Assembly (NCBI GenBank): GCA_902635965.1
Contig: CACPQA010000014.1
Coordinates: 1-51,506, forward strand
DNA: 51,506 bases
Source of the DNA: an uncultured Bacteroidota bacterium
Lineage (GTDB): Bacteria; Bacteroidota; Bacteroidia; Flavobacteriales; Flavobacteriaceae
Direction of reading: 5' to 3'
Shown here: positions 1 through 9,365 of the stretch, piece by piece
Position numbering within the stretch: position 1 is the first letter of the stretch
How the letters are laid out: every line of letters begins with the position of its first letter
Position numbers and translations under genes: made by a program
The notes under the pieces: generated by a model
What the model was told of the DNA's origin: nothing
Database searches by the model: none
What the model saw: only the letters and a program-made list of their open reading frames with translations

Positions 1-2710
1 GTAAATCACGAAGGGTAAGTAGAGCCTTCAATTTTTTTCTATAGTCATCTGTAGGCATTTTAATTCTGTTGTCACCAACAACAGTAATTTTCTCCTCTAG
101 TTTTAGGCCCTCAAAATTGATCCTTGCGGTATATTCACCAGGTACAACTTTTGGTCTTATTTCATTAGAACTAAATCCCTCTTCAACTTTATTTTCTAAA
201 GTTACAGCTGCATCGTAACCAAGATCCCAAACTAGTCTGTTTACACCTTTTTTAGCCTCTTGCATCTCAAGAGAGGTTACTATTGAGCCGTCAACATCAA
301 TTATATCAACATTAACGGGGGATTTCGCATCTTTTTCTAGACTAAAATTAATATATGCCCCATATTCTGGATTTTTAGCTGCGTAAGTTCTATCACCTAA
401 ATTCTCTATTCTCCAATACATATTCCAAATAGTAGCTTCTCTAATTGGGAATAAATGAATTGGTTTTCCTATTGAATTTTTTAAATCTTCAATTGGATGA
501 ATGTCGTCAAGAATAAAAACTCCTCTTCCGTGTGTGGCCAACACTAAGTCACGATCCCTTGCTTGAATCCGAAGGTCTCTAACTGATACATTTGGGAGAT
601 TATTATTTATTTTCTCCCAACTCTTACCCATATTCCAGCTAGCAAAAATACCGTGTTCCATACCAGCAAAAAGAAGATTTGGATTATGTGGATCTTGCCT
701 AACCACTTTAACATAGTCATCTGATGGAAGATTTGAAGTAATTCTCTTCCATGATTTTCCAAAATCATCTGTCATAAAAATGTAAGGTCTAAAGTCATTC
801 ATTCGATGCTGATCGACAACTATAAACGCAGTACCAGCGTTATGTTCGGAAGCATGTATTTTTGAAATCCATGAATACTGAGGTAAACCTTTAATCCTGT
901 TTTTTAGGTTAGACCAACTTTTCCCACCATCTAAAGTAACTTGAATATTTCCGTCGTCAGTTCCGGCCCAAATTACACCTTTTTGAATCGGAGATTCAGC
1001 CAGGTAAAGAATTGTACAATGAAATTCAGCTGCAGTGTTATCCTGATAAATTGTTCCTCCAGAACTCCTCTGTTTACTTTTGTCATTGGTAGTTAAATCT
1101 GGACTAATTACTTCCCAACTTTTCCCTCTATTATTTGACTTAAATACTACATTACCGCCAACGTACACTGTCTCCGGATCATGTGGTGATATCATAATTG
1201 GAGAATCCCAATTAAATCTATATTTGTGTTTTTCTATAGCATCACCTGCACTTCCAACAATTTTTGGATATGGATGTATCGTTTGTACATTACCATATCT
1301 ACTATCTACCAAAAAAGGAACTCCTCCTTGAAGATTTGTGTAAACAAAATGTTCTTCCCCAGGTATAGGGACCGCAAAATATCCGTCTCCATATGCAAGC
1401 CCTTTCCAATGGCGTTTTAAAATTCCTGCTTGGTATAGAGAATTACTAGGGCCTACCCATGTCCCGTTGTCTTGAAGACCACCATAAATGTTGTAAGGCT
1501 TTTTATTATCAATTTCCATTTGGTAAAATTGTGATAACTCAATATTATTAATAATTTCCCAGCTATCCCCTCCATCGAATGATCGTTGAAATCCACCATC
1601 ACTTCCGTTTAGGATATACTTTGAATTTGTAGGATCAATCCACAATGCCTGATGGTCGCCGTGTACTGTTTTAGCAATTTGTTCCCATGTATTACCACTA
1701 TCCTTAGATCGACTTAATCTACCTGAAATTGAAAAGAGCACATTTGGTTGATTTGGATCAACTCTTACGTCGCTGTAATAGAAAGGTCGGAAATTTATAT
1801 TAGGATCATCATTTACCATTTTCCAATTCTCACCTCTGTCTTCTGATTTAAATGCTGTTCCACCTCCTTCAAATTCTGTCATTAAGTAAATAATGTTTGG
1901 TTCACTTTGGGCAATATGGACCCCTGGTCTAGCCATATCTTTGTTAGGAAGACCATTCATAATTTTTTTCCAAGTTTGCCCACCATCCATTGTTCTGTAA
2001 AGCGCCGTGTTTTTACCTCCGTCGTCAAATCTCCAAGGCTTTCTCCTAAATGTCCACATTCCGGCATACATAATCCTAGGATTATTTATTTCCATTGCAA
2101 TGTCAGCACAGCCTGTATTTTCATCTATGTAGAGGATTTTTTCCCATGTTTTTCCTCCGTCTATTGTTTTAAAAACCCCTCTTTCTTTATTTGGACCCCA
2201 TTCTTTTCCAAGTGCACACACACACGCGATATTAGGATCTTTTGGATGTACGACTATTCGTTTTATTCTTTCGGTTTTTTTTAGTCCTAAATGTTTCCAG
2301 GACATTCCTCCGTCGATGGATTTATATACCCCCCAGCCGTAGCCAACACTATTTCTTGGGTCACCCTCACCAGTACCAACCCAAAGAGTATTTTTATCAG
2401 AAGGTGCAATTGTTAGTGCACCAATAGAATATGCTCTTTGCTTCTCAAAAATAGGGTTAAAGCTTACCCCACCATTTGTAGTTTTAAATATACCCCCGTC
2501 GGCACCACTAACGTAAAAAGTGGACGGGTCACCCGGAACACCATCAATATCAGTTACTCTACCGCCCATATTTGCGGGCCCAATTGCCCTCCAACTCATG
2601 CTCTTAAGCATCTCTGACATTGAGAAATTTGGTTGAGCACTTAAATTGTTTATTTCAGGAACTAAAAAATGTAAAATTAAAGTCGAAAGAATTATTTTTT
2701 TTGTTATCAT
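1..2710 (-). CDS. Secreted Asp-box/sortilin-type beta-propeller protein (partial, C-terminus outside window)
   Basis: I translated this long minus-strand frame by hand. It begins with ATG at 2710 and is open to the window edge, giving about 903 residues without a stop. The N-terminus is a typical signal peptide (Lys-rich start, hydrophobic core, then S-A-Q). The body carries many Asp-box motifs of the form S/T-x-D-x-G-x-T/S-W (SIDGGMSW, TIDGGKTW, TMDGGQTW, SKDSGNTW, SFDGGDSW, TLDGGKSW). These mark BNR/VPS10-like propeller blades. Homologues in Bacteroidota are usually labelled glycosyl hydrolase or sortilin-like, but no catalytic activity can be read here. It is the last gene of the minus-strand sugar locus, 73 nt after the MFS transporter. 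An exported surface binding role is inferred. Confidence 0.85.
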   Translation of the reverse strand, partial: MITKKIILSTLILHFLVPEINNLSAQPNFSMSEMLKSMSWRAIGPANMGGRVTDIDGVPGDPSTFYVSGADGGIFKTTNGGVSFNPIFEKQRAYSIGALTIAPSDKNTLWVGTGEGDPRNSVGYGWGVYKSIDGGMSWKHLGLKKTERIKRIVVHPKDPNIACVCALGKEWGPNKERGVFKTIDGGKTWEKILYIDENTGCADIAMEINNPRIMYAGMWTFRRKPWRFDDGGKNTALYRTMDGGQTWKKIMNGLPNKDMARPGVHIAQSEPNIIYLMTEFEGGGTAFKSEDRGENWKMVNDDPNINFRPFYYSDVRVDPNQPNVLFSISGRLSRSKDSGNTWEQIAKTVHGDHQALWIDPTNSKYILNGSDGGFQRSFDGGDSWEIINNIELSQFYQMEIDNKKPYNIYGGLQDNGTWVGPSNSLYQAGILKRHWKGLAYGDGYFAVPIPGEEHFVYTNLQGGVPFLVDSRYGNVQTIHPYPKIVGSAGDAIEKHKYRFNWDSPIMISPHDPETVYVGGNVVFKSNNRGKSWEVISPDLTTNDKSKQRSSGGTIYQDNTAAEFHCTILYLAESPIQKGVIWAGTDDGNIQVTLDGGKSWSNLKNRIKGLPQYSWISKIHASEHNAGTAFIVVDQHRMNDFRPYIFMTDDFGKSWKRITSNLPSDDYVKVVRQDPHNPNLLFAGMEHGIFASWNMGKSWEKINNNLPNVSVRDLRIQARDRDLVLATHGRGVFILDDIHPIEDLKNSIGKPIHLFPIREATIWNMYWRIENLGDRTYAAKNPEYGAYINFSLEKDAKSPVNVDIIDVDGSIVTSLEMQEAKKGVNRLVWDLGYDAAVTLENKVEEGFSSNEIRPKVVPGEYTARINFEGLKLEEKITVVGDNRIKMPTDDYRKKLKALLTLRDL

Positions 2711-2783
2711 AGAGAGTATTTTTAAAATTGGGATATTTAAGTTATGAAATTTTAAAGTTATTTGAATAAAAAAATTGATAGAT

Positions 2784-4007
2784 TTATTTGTTATTCACTA
2801 GTGGCCTAGACCAAAATCCAATTGATAAAATAAATAAAAGAGGAATTAAAAGTAAAGTTATGCCAACTTTTAAACCTGCAAAATCAGCAATTATTCCAAT
2901 AATTAGTGGGAAAATTGCACCTCCAATAATACCAGAAACCAATATTCCCGAAAAAGTCCCATGGTCTCTTGACATAGAATTTAAAGCAAGTGAAATAATA
3001 ATTGACCACATTGTTGAAATAAAAAAACCAATCAATGGAAATAAAATCAAGGAGACTTTTTGTGGCCCAAAAACTGCTAAAACAAAGGAAATGATGGAAG
3101 CTGATGTAAAAAAAATTAATATTTTTCTACTATCCATTATTTTTAATAGAAAAAGTCCAGAAATAGTCCCAAGGGTCATCAAACCCCAGAAGTAGGAAAT
3201 AATTTTAGCGCCCAAAATTTGAGGATCTATTGAATGATAGATTTCAAGAAACTTTGAAATCCAGGTTGCAACACCTTGCTCTAACCCAACGTAGGAGAAA
3301 ATTCCAAAAAAATAAAGGATTACTATTGGATTTTTAATTATCGTTAAGTAATTATTTAGTTTTTCTTTATTTAATCTAACAGGTTTTTTTTTCTCAGGAA
3401 AATTTGTAAATATTAAAGTGACGCACATCAAAAAAGAGACTGTAGCAAAAATCCAATAAAGGGATACCCATCTTAAGTTTGGAAATGTTATTTTTTTCAA
3501 AAATAAAATTATGATGTTCGAAGGTTCATTATCAACGGATAACCTGGTTATTAAATAAGAGTAGACAAGTGGACTAATAAAAGACGCGAGCCCAAAAAAA
3601 AGTTGACCCAAAACCGAGTTGAATGCAAATTCTTTTTCTCCTCCAATATTCCTTAATAACGGATTTATTGACACCTGGAGCATAGCCATACCTGTCCCAA
3701 TAAGGAACAGCGATAGAATATAAAACAAATAATTAGGGTTAATCGAAAAAATAAGTGCTCCACAAAATGAAATAAAAAAAGCCAAGACCATTACTTTTTT
3801 TTCACCTATGTATTCAACTAAAAATCCAGAAGGTATAGACATAACCCCGTATGCTAAAAAAAATGAAAAAGGTAAAAAGGCGGCCAAGGACAAACTCAAA
3901 TTAAATGCGTCAATTATGTCAGGCACGAGCGGTCCAATGATATTTGTTAAAAACGAAATAACAAAAAATACAAATAAAATAATACCAACTAAAAACTTAC
4001 TTTTCAA
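2784..4007 (-). CDS. MFS transporter, FucP/sugar:proton-symporter-like
   Basis: This 407-residue protein is hydrophobic throughout, with about 12 predicted membrane segments. The first is at residues 5-25. The C-terminal half carries a Gly-rich segment (GGAIFPLIIGIIADFAG) that is characteristic of the FucP/GluP/NagP branch of the major facilitator superfamily. It should work in the inner membrane. It lies 94 nt downstream of the GMC oxidoreductase small subunit on the same strand, so uptake of a sugar or keto-sugar released by the neighbouring enzymes is a reasonable inference. The exact substrate cannot be told from sequence. The gene starts with ATG and the length is normal for the family. 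Confidence 0.85.
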   Translation of the reverse strand: MKSKFLVGIILFVFFVISFLTNIIGPLVPDIIDAFNLSLSLAAFLPFSFFLAYGVMSIPSGFLVEYIGEKKVMVLAFFISFCGALIFSINPNYLFYILSLFLIGTGMAMLQVSINPLLRNIGGEKEFAFNSVLGQLFFGLASFISPLVYSYLITRLSVDNEPSNIIILFLKKITFPNLRWVSLYWIFATVSFLMCVTLIFTNFPEKKKPVRLNKEKLNNYLTIIKNPIVILYFFGIFSYVGLEQGVATWISKFLEIYHSIDPQILGAKIISYFWGLMTLGTISGLFLLKIMDSRKILIFFTSASIISFVLAVFGPQKVSLILFPLIGFFISTMWSIIISLALNSMSRDHGTFSGILVSGIIGGAIFPLIIGIIADFAGLKVGITLLLIPLLFILSIGFWSRPLVNNK

Positions 4008-4101
4008 ATGAAAATTCTTATCAACCTTTTAAAACTACAAAATTAAGATTGGTGTATAAATAATTTTTATTCAATATTGTACTAGAAAAATACAATTAAT
4101 T

Positions 4102-4704
4102 TCAAAGTGACCATCGTTTACCACCTGTAGTTTTTTTTAGGTCAAGGCAAACCTTTCTATCACCAGGTATTGGGTCGTATGCCAATGCTTTTTCTCCTAT
4201 ATATTCATTTAACCTAAATGCATTTAAGGTTAAAGATCTGATATGAATTAGGTAACGATATACTTGTGATTCTTGACTTTTTGCATCTTTTTCCCACCTA
4301 TCTGTTTTTTTATCACTTGCTAGAAGATATTTTTTAAGCTGGATATCTATATCCTTTAAATTTATTTCTTTGGAGTTGATTTTTTTAGTTTCGTTTATAA
4401 TTACTTCAATAAAATGCTCTGTACCTCTTAAAAGGGTTTCTCTTTCACTTTGATTCATCACAACAACAATATAGTTATCTAAAAATTCTGGTAGTTTTAA
4501 TTCAATAGCACCAGGGATATCGGTTTTAGGTATGATGACTTCCATTATTTTTGAAACAAATTGAAATTGATTGCTTGTAAAAAATACGGGTGAATATTTA
4601 TTCACACTTGATTTACAACTATGGAGCATGTTTATAATTTGTGGACTAACAACTATCGCAGCACTTCCATATCCAATTTTCTTCAAGATTTTTCTTCTAT
4701 CCAT
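4102..4704 (-). CDS. Gluconate 2-dehydrogenase subunit 3 family protein (small subunit of GMC oxidoreductase)
   Basis: About 200 residues. The frame can be read from a TTG at 4713, but the ATG at 4704 gives the cleaner N-terminus M-D-R-R-K and is preferred. The start holds an R-R motif followed by a short hydrophobic stretch (IGYGSAAIVVSP), consistent with a Tat-type signal. The family (Pfam Gluconate_2-dh3) forms the small subunit of membrane or periplasmic FAD-dependent sugar dehydrogenases. It follows the GMC large-subunit gene with a 9-nt gap, and that adjacency is the best support for its role. Tat export would carry the folded FAD partner across the membrane. A Cys near residue 30 after a hydrophobic run makes a lipoprotein reading possible but less convincing. 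Confidence 0.8.
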   Translation of the reverse strand: MDRRKILKKIGYGSAAIVVSPQIINMLHSCKSSVNKYSPVFFTSNQFQFVSKIMEVIIPKTDIPGAIELKLPEFLDNYIVVVMNQSERETLLRGTEHFIEVIINETKKINSKEINLKDIDIQLKKYLLASDKKTDRWEKDAKSQESQVYRYLIHIRSLTLNAFRLNEYIGEKALAYDPIPGDRKVCLDLKKTTGGKRWSL

Positions 4705-4713
4705 TCTTATCAA

Positions 4714-6402
4714 CTAAAGATTCATTTTTTTTAATTCTTTAACAGCATGATTTGCTGCTCTGGCAGTTAAAGCCATGTATGTGAGGGAAGGGTTCTGACT
4801 ACCGGAGGATGTCATTGCTGAACCATCTGTTATATAAACGTTGGGGACCGCATGTAATTGATTATGCTTGTTTAGCAAAGAAGTTTTTGGATCACGACCC
4901 ATTCTCGCAGTACCCATTTCGTGAATTGCTAGACCCATAGCATATTCGTTATCATATTCTCGAATATTTCGAAAACCGGCTGATTCAAGCATTTCAGCGG
5001 CTTGCTGTTTAATATCTTTTCTCATTGCTTTTTCATTCTCTTTAATTTCAGCATCGAAGGTTATTGTGGGCAGTCCCCATTTATCTTTCTTACTGTAATC
5101 TAAGTATATTTTATTTTCATGATAAGGAAGGACCTCACCAAAACCCCCGAGCCCCATAGCCCAATTTCCGGGGGTCATAACTGCGTCTTTCAAATCCTTT
5201 CCATAACCAGTGTTTTTTATTAGTTCTCTGTGGTCTCCTCTCCAAGCTCCTCCTTGGAAACCATAGCCTCTTAAAAAGTCTTTTTGATCTGTAGAACCAC
5301 CCAAATTTCTAAATCTAGGAATATAAATACAATTAGCATGCCTGCCTTTATAATATTTATCTTCAAAGCCATCGTAAACTCCATCAGCACCTAGTAGAAA
5401 ATGGTGGTCCATCAAGTTGTGTCCTAGTTCTCCAGAATCATTTCCTAATCCATTTGGGAATCTTTTTGATTTGGATTGCATCAAAATGGAAGTAGTAGGT
5501 GCTGTAGAAGCACACAAAAAAATAACTTTTGATTTATATTCTATTACGTCTTTAGTCTCTGAATCTATAACTCTAACTCCAGTAGCTCTATTTTTATTTT
5601 CATCATATATAACCTCATAGACAATTGAATTTGGTCTTAATGTCATATTACCTGTTTTTTCAGCTGCGGGAAGGGTGGAGGAGTTACTGCTAAATGGTGC
5701 TCCATATGGACAGCCTCTTCTACATCTATTTCTGTATTGACATTGGACTCTATTTAAACCTGGTTTAGTACCTTCCGTGATAATAGCAATTCTACCAACT
5801 GTTACTAAACGGTCTGTATAATTTTTTTTAACTGATTTTTTAAACTCTTTCTCAAGACAGTTCATATCCATCGGTTTAAGAAATTCGCCATCAGGGAGTT
5901 GAGGCAAACCAAGTTTTTCCCCGCTTACCCCGATATATTTTTCCACATGACTATACCATGGAGCCAAGTCTTTGTATCTTATGGGCCAGTCGACCCCAAT
6001 ACCCTCTTTTGCATTAGCGTTGAAATCTACATCACTTAGCCTCCAACTCAATCTTCCCCATAATAGAGATCTACCCCCAACATGATATCCTCTGATCCAG
6101 TCGAATCTTTTATCCTCATTATAAGGGTGCTCAAAATCATCAACTAAAAGATGAGTTGTTGCTTCGGTATTTATATATCCACTTCTACTTTGTTTCGGTT
6201 GTCTTTGTCTTATTTCTTCTGTTATGGTGTTTCCTCCCTCAAAGTCCCAAGGGTCCTTATCAACATTTTTATAATCAGTTGGGTGCACCAGCATTGGACC
6301 CCTTTCCAAGACTAGTGTCTTGAGCCCATTTTCGCACAATTCTTTTGCGGCCCAACCACCGCTAATTCCAGTCCCAACAACAATGGCATCATAGCTATTC
6401 AT
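4714..6402 (-). CDS. GMC-family FAD-dependent oxidoreductase (glycoside/sugar dehydrogenase large subunit)
   Basis: 562 residues. The N-terminal dinucleotide-binding motif GTGISG is at residues 10-15, followed by the acidic LVLERG strand end. The C-terminal GMC domain has HEMGTARMG around residue 500 and the NPSLTYMALTARAA helix near residue 540, which together supply the His/Asn active-site pair of this family. A Cys-rich stretch near residues 225-235 (C-x5-C-x3-C) is typical of bacterial GMC dehydrogenases that pass electrons to cytochromes. With the small subunit directly downstream and a DUF1080 protein 39 nt upstream, it fits glucoside 3-dehydrogenase-type enzymes that make 3-keto sugars. 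It has no signal peptide of its own, so export may rely on the partner. The precise substrate is not determined. Confidence 0.88.
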   Translation of the reverse strand: MNSYDAIVVGTGISGGWAAKELCENGLKTLVLERGPMLVHPTDYKNVDKDPWDFEGGNTITEEIRQRQPKQSRSGYINTEATTHLLVDDFEHPYNEDKRFDWIRGYHVGGRSLLWGRLSWRLSDVDFNANAKEGIGVDWPIRYKDLAPWYSHVEKYIGVSGEKLGLPQLPDGEFLKPMDMNCLEKEFKKSVKKNYTDRLVTVGRIAIITEGTKPGLNRVQCQYRNRCRRGCPYGAPFSSNSSTLPAAEKTGNMTLRPNSIVYEVIYDENKNRATGVRVIDSETKDVIEYKSKVIFLCASTAPTTSILMQSKSKRFPNGLGNDSGELGHNLMDHHFLLGADGVYDGFEDKYYKGRHANCIYIPRFRNLGGSTDQKDFLRGYGFQGGAWRGDHRELIKNTGYGKDLKDAVMTPGNWAMGLGGFGEVLPYHENKIYLDYSKKDKWGLPTITFDAEIKENEKAMRKDIKQQAAEMLESAGFRNIREYDNEYAMGLAIHEMGTARMGRDPKTSLLNKHNQLHAVPNVYITDGSAMTSSGSQNPSLTYMALTARAANHAVKELKKMNL

Positions 6403-6441
6403 GAGTTAAACTTAAATTTTTAAAATATAACAGGTTTAATT

Positions 6442-7335
6442 TTAATAAATGCATTCGGAATTATTTTCTTTAATAAAATAGCTTTTATAGTTTTTTGCAT
6501 TACTATCCATACATCCGCATAGGTCAAGAAGGCGAATGTTTCTAAAATCAACAGGATGACTTTCTGATTGCAAAGCAATGTAACCAGACTTTAAAATCTC
6601 ACCTTCTTTAGACAACCAGTATTCTTTATTTTCTACTCCGTTTGATGTCCAATCAATATCTCCCAATTTGCTATCAACGAAGCCTCCTCCAATTTGTGGC
6701 CCGTTATATGACAAAACGGTATCATTTTCAATTATATGGGTTATCTTTTCACCACCATGAACAATTATCTCACCTCTGACCCATTGTTCCCCATCATATG
6801 TTTTAGAATTTGAAAGTATACAATGATTATAATTTATTTTCTCGTTCATAATTACGGCAGTTCCTGGGGTGCACAAATTCCCTGTAGGCCTTTTACCTTT
6901 TGAAAGCCCTCCTAATAACTGTACTTCTATTGATACAGGGAAAGACTGACTAAAATCGTTACTTTCTGGAGATTGAGAATGAATCATGATTCCGCTATTT
7001 CTTTTTGCCCACCCGGCGCCTCCTTTCGTTTGATTCCCGGTGAATCTATATTCGAACTTTAATTTATAATATGAATAAGGTTTTTTATAATATATCTGAC
7101 CATAATTATTATCAAAACTATCGTAGTTGTCATAAACTACTTTCAAGACACTATCTTTAATCTGAAAAGTGTTTTTATAGTTTACATTTAAATTTTGGTT
7201 TGCAAATTTAATTTTCCAATCTTTTAAATCTTTTCCATTAAAAATTATTTCCCAATTCTCGACGTTCGAATCACTAATATTATTACAACCGTAAAATATC
7301 ATTAGAATAAAACAGGATTTAATTAGTTTTAACAT
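6442..7335 (-). CDS. DUF1080 (3-keto-disaccharide hydrolase) lipoprotein
   Basis: The reading frame opens at 7398, but the ATG at 7335 gives a clean lipoprotein signal (M-L-K-L-I-K-S-C-F-I-L-M-I-F-Y-G-C) and is preferred, for 297 residues. The central region has DUF1080 hallmarks: the early WEIIFNGKDLKDWK, the SGIMIHSQ strand, and the closing GYIALQSESHPVDFRNIRL. Family members are concanavalin-like hydrolases, some shown to act on 3-keto-glycosides. It is the first gene of the minus-strand run, upstream of the GMC dehydrogenase that could make such keto sugars. The C-terminus is unusual: after the domain comes CGCMDSNAKNY...CIY, which resembles the small Cys-bearing repeat common at the ends of secreted Bacteroidota proteins. 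Confidence 0.85.
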   Translation of the reverse strand: MLKLIKSCFILMIFYGCNNISDSNVENWEIIFNGKDLKDWKIKFANQNLNVNYKNTFQIKDSVLKVVYDNYDSFDNNYGQIYYKKPYSYYKLKFEYRFTGNQTKGGAGWAKRNSGIMIHSQSPESNDFSQSFPVSIEVQLLGGLSKGKRPTGNLCTPGTAVIMNEKINYNHCILSNSKTYDGEQWVRGEIIVHGGEKITHIIENDTVLSYNGPQIGGGFVDSKLGDIDWTSNGVENKEYWLSKEGEILKSGYIALQSESHPVDFRNIRLLDLCGCMDSNAKNYKSYFIKENNSECIY

Positions 7336-7468
7336 ATGTCTTGTGTGAATTGTAAATGTAGAGGATTTGATGAAAAACAAAAAAAGTAAATTAAACAATC
7401 GTATTTAAAAATTAATTATTCGGAATTCTTTAGACTATTAATTAGTAATTTAAATCAAAATTAAACCA

Positions 7469-8401
7469 ATGAAAAAAAATAAAAACACCCTTATCATTAT
7501 TTTTTTGTCCCTATCAATAAATTCCAAGGGGCAATTAGCAAAAATTGACTTATATCCTGAGGGTATAGAATGTTTAAATGTTATAAAGCAAAAAATTGAT
7601 TTTGATGAATCAGGCAGAATCTACAGAAAAGTAGCAAATCCACAAATTTGGTATTATCCCTCTCCAAAATTAAAAAGTAGCAAGGACAAAGCAGCTGTTT
7701 TAATAATTCCAGGTGGTGGGTATGAAGCACTGTGGATCGACAAGGAAGGAGTAGATGTTGCAAAATGGTTAAATGGATTAGGAATCTCTGCTTTTGTTTT
7801 GAAACATAGAATTCCCTATTGGGAAGGAAAGGAATGTAGAAGTGATGTCGCTCTTGCCGATGCACAAAGAGCAATACGTATTATTCGAAAAAACTCAAAA
7901 AAATGGGAAATCAATTCAAAAAAAATTGGCGTTTTAGGATTTTCTGCTGGGGGACATCTCGCTTCTACACTTTCAACGCATCATGACCAAGGGATCAGAA
8001 GATCTAATTTAGAAATTGAAAAATTTGCTTCTAGACCAGACTTTTCGATTTTGATATATCCAGTCGTAACAATGAAGCAACCTTATGTTCACATGGGATC
8101 TAGAAAGAGCTTGATAGGTAACGCCCCATCGAACGAAATAGTCGAATATTTTTCAAACGAAATGCAAGTTAGAGCTGACACACCTCCTGCTATTTTGATA
8201 CACTCAGATAATGATTTAGGTGTGTTAGTTGAGAATAGTGTAAACTATTATTTAGCTCTTAGAAAACACAAAATTCCAGCAGCACTTCATGTATGGGAAG
8301 ATGGAGGTCACGGATATGGGCTAGCTAAAGGTCAAGGTTCTATAAAAGACTGGCCTAATATTTGTCAAAATTGGATGATTCAAAGGAAACTAATTAATTA
8401 A
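7469..8401 (+). CDS. Secreted alpha/beta hydrolase, BD-FAE/acetyl-xylan-esterase-like
   Basis: 310 residues with an N-terminal signal sequence ending near S-K-G-Q. The oxyanion-hole motif PGGGY is at residues 81-85 and the nucleophile elbow GFSAGG places Ser159. Likely acid residues are D247/D249 in SDND, and the His is H281 in DGGHGYG. This arrangement matches the BD-FAE family of bifunctional feruloyl/acetyl esterases that remove acyl groups from plant or algal polysaccharides. It is transcribed divergently from the DUF1080-GMC-MFS run across about 130 nt, so both units probably share a control region and a carbohydrate role. Substrate specificity is inferred only from family. Confidence 0.82.
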   Translation: MKKNKNTLIIIFLSLSINSKGQLAKIDLYPEGIECLNVIKQKIDFDESGRIYRKVANPQIWYYPSPKLKSSKDKAAVLIIPGGGYEALWIDKEGVDVAKWLNGLGISAFVLKHRIPYWEGKECRSDVALADAQRAIRIIRKNSKKWEINSKKIGVLGFSAGGHLASTLSTHHDQGIRRSNLEIEKFASRPDFSILIYPVVTMKQPYVHMGSRKSLIGNAPSNEIVEYFSNEMQVRADTPPAILIHSDNDLGVLVENSVNYYLALRKHKIPAALHVWEDGGHGYGLAKGQGSIKDWPNICQNWMIQRKLIN

Positions 8402-8404
8402 ATA

Positions 8405-8827
8405 CTAATTTTTTCGTATCCATTTCTGGGTTCTTCCAAGAAGAGAAAACCCAATGTAGCCTCTGACTTTCAGTGTGTTTTCATTTTCAAATGTAATATA
8501 ACAGCTATAGGTTTTTCCAGATTTTGGGTCAAGAATGGTTCCCTCTTCCCATGTTTTGCCATTGGGTTCTAAACCTTCTACTATGACCATTCCTTCTATT
8601 GCAAGGTTTTTATTTTCTCCTTTGCAATTAACGCATAGTTTACCCTTATCTTCTTCGAGAAGCAAATTAAGAATTTTGCCATATAATTTTCCCTCATTTT
8701 TATAAAGAAGAACTTCTGATTTTTTTTTACCGGTTTCATCATCTTCGGTTATCCAGATCCCTTCAATTTGACTGGTTTGGTATGAATTAACCAACATATA
8801 TGTAAAAAGAATTATTTTAAAAATCAT
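8405..8827 (-). CDS. DUF2147 family exported protein
   Basis: 140 residues. A short hydrophobic N-terminus (IFKIILFTYMLV) suggests export. The body follows the DUF2147 pattern: I-E-G-I-W near residue 22, repeated beta strands with YKNEGKLYGKIL, a Cys pair CVNCKG, the GKTWEEGTILDPKSGKTYSC segment, and a final LKVRGYIGFSLLGRTQKWIR. Proteins of this family are small beta-barrel-like secreted proteins of unknown function. The stop lies only 3 nt from the stop of the convergent esterase. No partner gene is evident. Confidence 0.85.
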   Translation of the reverse strand: MIFKIILFTYMLVNSYQTSQIEGIWITEDDETGKKKSEVLLYKNEGKLYGKILNLLLEEDKGKLCVNCKGENKNLAIEGMVIVEGLEPNGKTWEEGTILDPKSGKTYSCYITFENENTLKVRGYIGFSLLGRTQKWIRKN

Positions 8828-8920
8828 AAATTAAAATTTCTAATATTTTTAAATTTATGGAATATTAACTTCATAATAATTAAAATTTTTCAAGAAATAA
8901 TTTTTAGTAGATTTTAAAAA

Positions 8921-9364
8921 ATGGAACTTAATAAGTTAATAAGTGCAATCAATAGGGTGACTCCCGATACAAAACCAAAATGGGGTAAAATGAGTGCAAC
9001 TCAAATGATTTGGCACTGTAAAAAATTTATAATTTTCTATCAAAATGAAAAAAATTATTCTCCTAACTTGATGACCAAAACACTGGGCTATATGCACATG
9101 TTTTTTTTAAAACATATTATAAAATGGGATTACGATAAATACCCTAAAAATACCCCAACATTAAAATTTTTTGATCCGAAAAGTGCAAAAGATATAGACT
9201 TTGAAAATGAAAAAAAAGAGCTTATTGAAAGATTAAAAATGGTAAATAAATACAGTCAAAAATTTATTATAAACCCTATGCACGGAAAGGTTACGAGAGA
9301 CACTTTTAGAGAAGTTGTAAGGGGGCATACTTCATTTCATTTGAAGCAGTTTGGAGTACTTTAA
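8921..9364 (+). CDS. DUF1569 (DinB-like) cytoplasmic protein
   Basis: 147 residues without a signal peptide. The sequence follows the DUF1569/DinB-like four-helix pattern: an early PKWGKMSATQMIWHCKK with a conserved His, the middle KYPKNTPT segment, and the closing GKVTRDTFREVVRGHTSFHLKQFGV with two further His residues. Three His residues placed this way could bind a divalent metal, as in DinB/YfiT folds. No reaction is known for this subgroup. Genes on either side run on the opposite strand, so it is probably transcribed alone. Confidence 0.8.
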   Translation: MELNKLISAINRVTPDTKPKWGKMSATQMIWHCKKFIIFYQNEKNYSPNLMTKTLGYMHMFFLKHIIKWDYDKYPKNTPTLKFFDPKSAKDIDFENEKKELIERLKMVNKYSQKFIINPMHGKVTRDTFREVVRGHTSFHLKQFGVL

Positions 9365-9365
9365 A

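Noticed and set aside
1080-2427. Four plus-strand ORFs of 61-125 codons
   Set aside because: They lie opposite the long minus-strand Asp-box propeller frame, have no start signals or coding-like composition, and are rich in Ser/Phe/Pro as expected for antisense of that gene.
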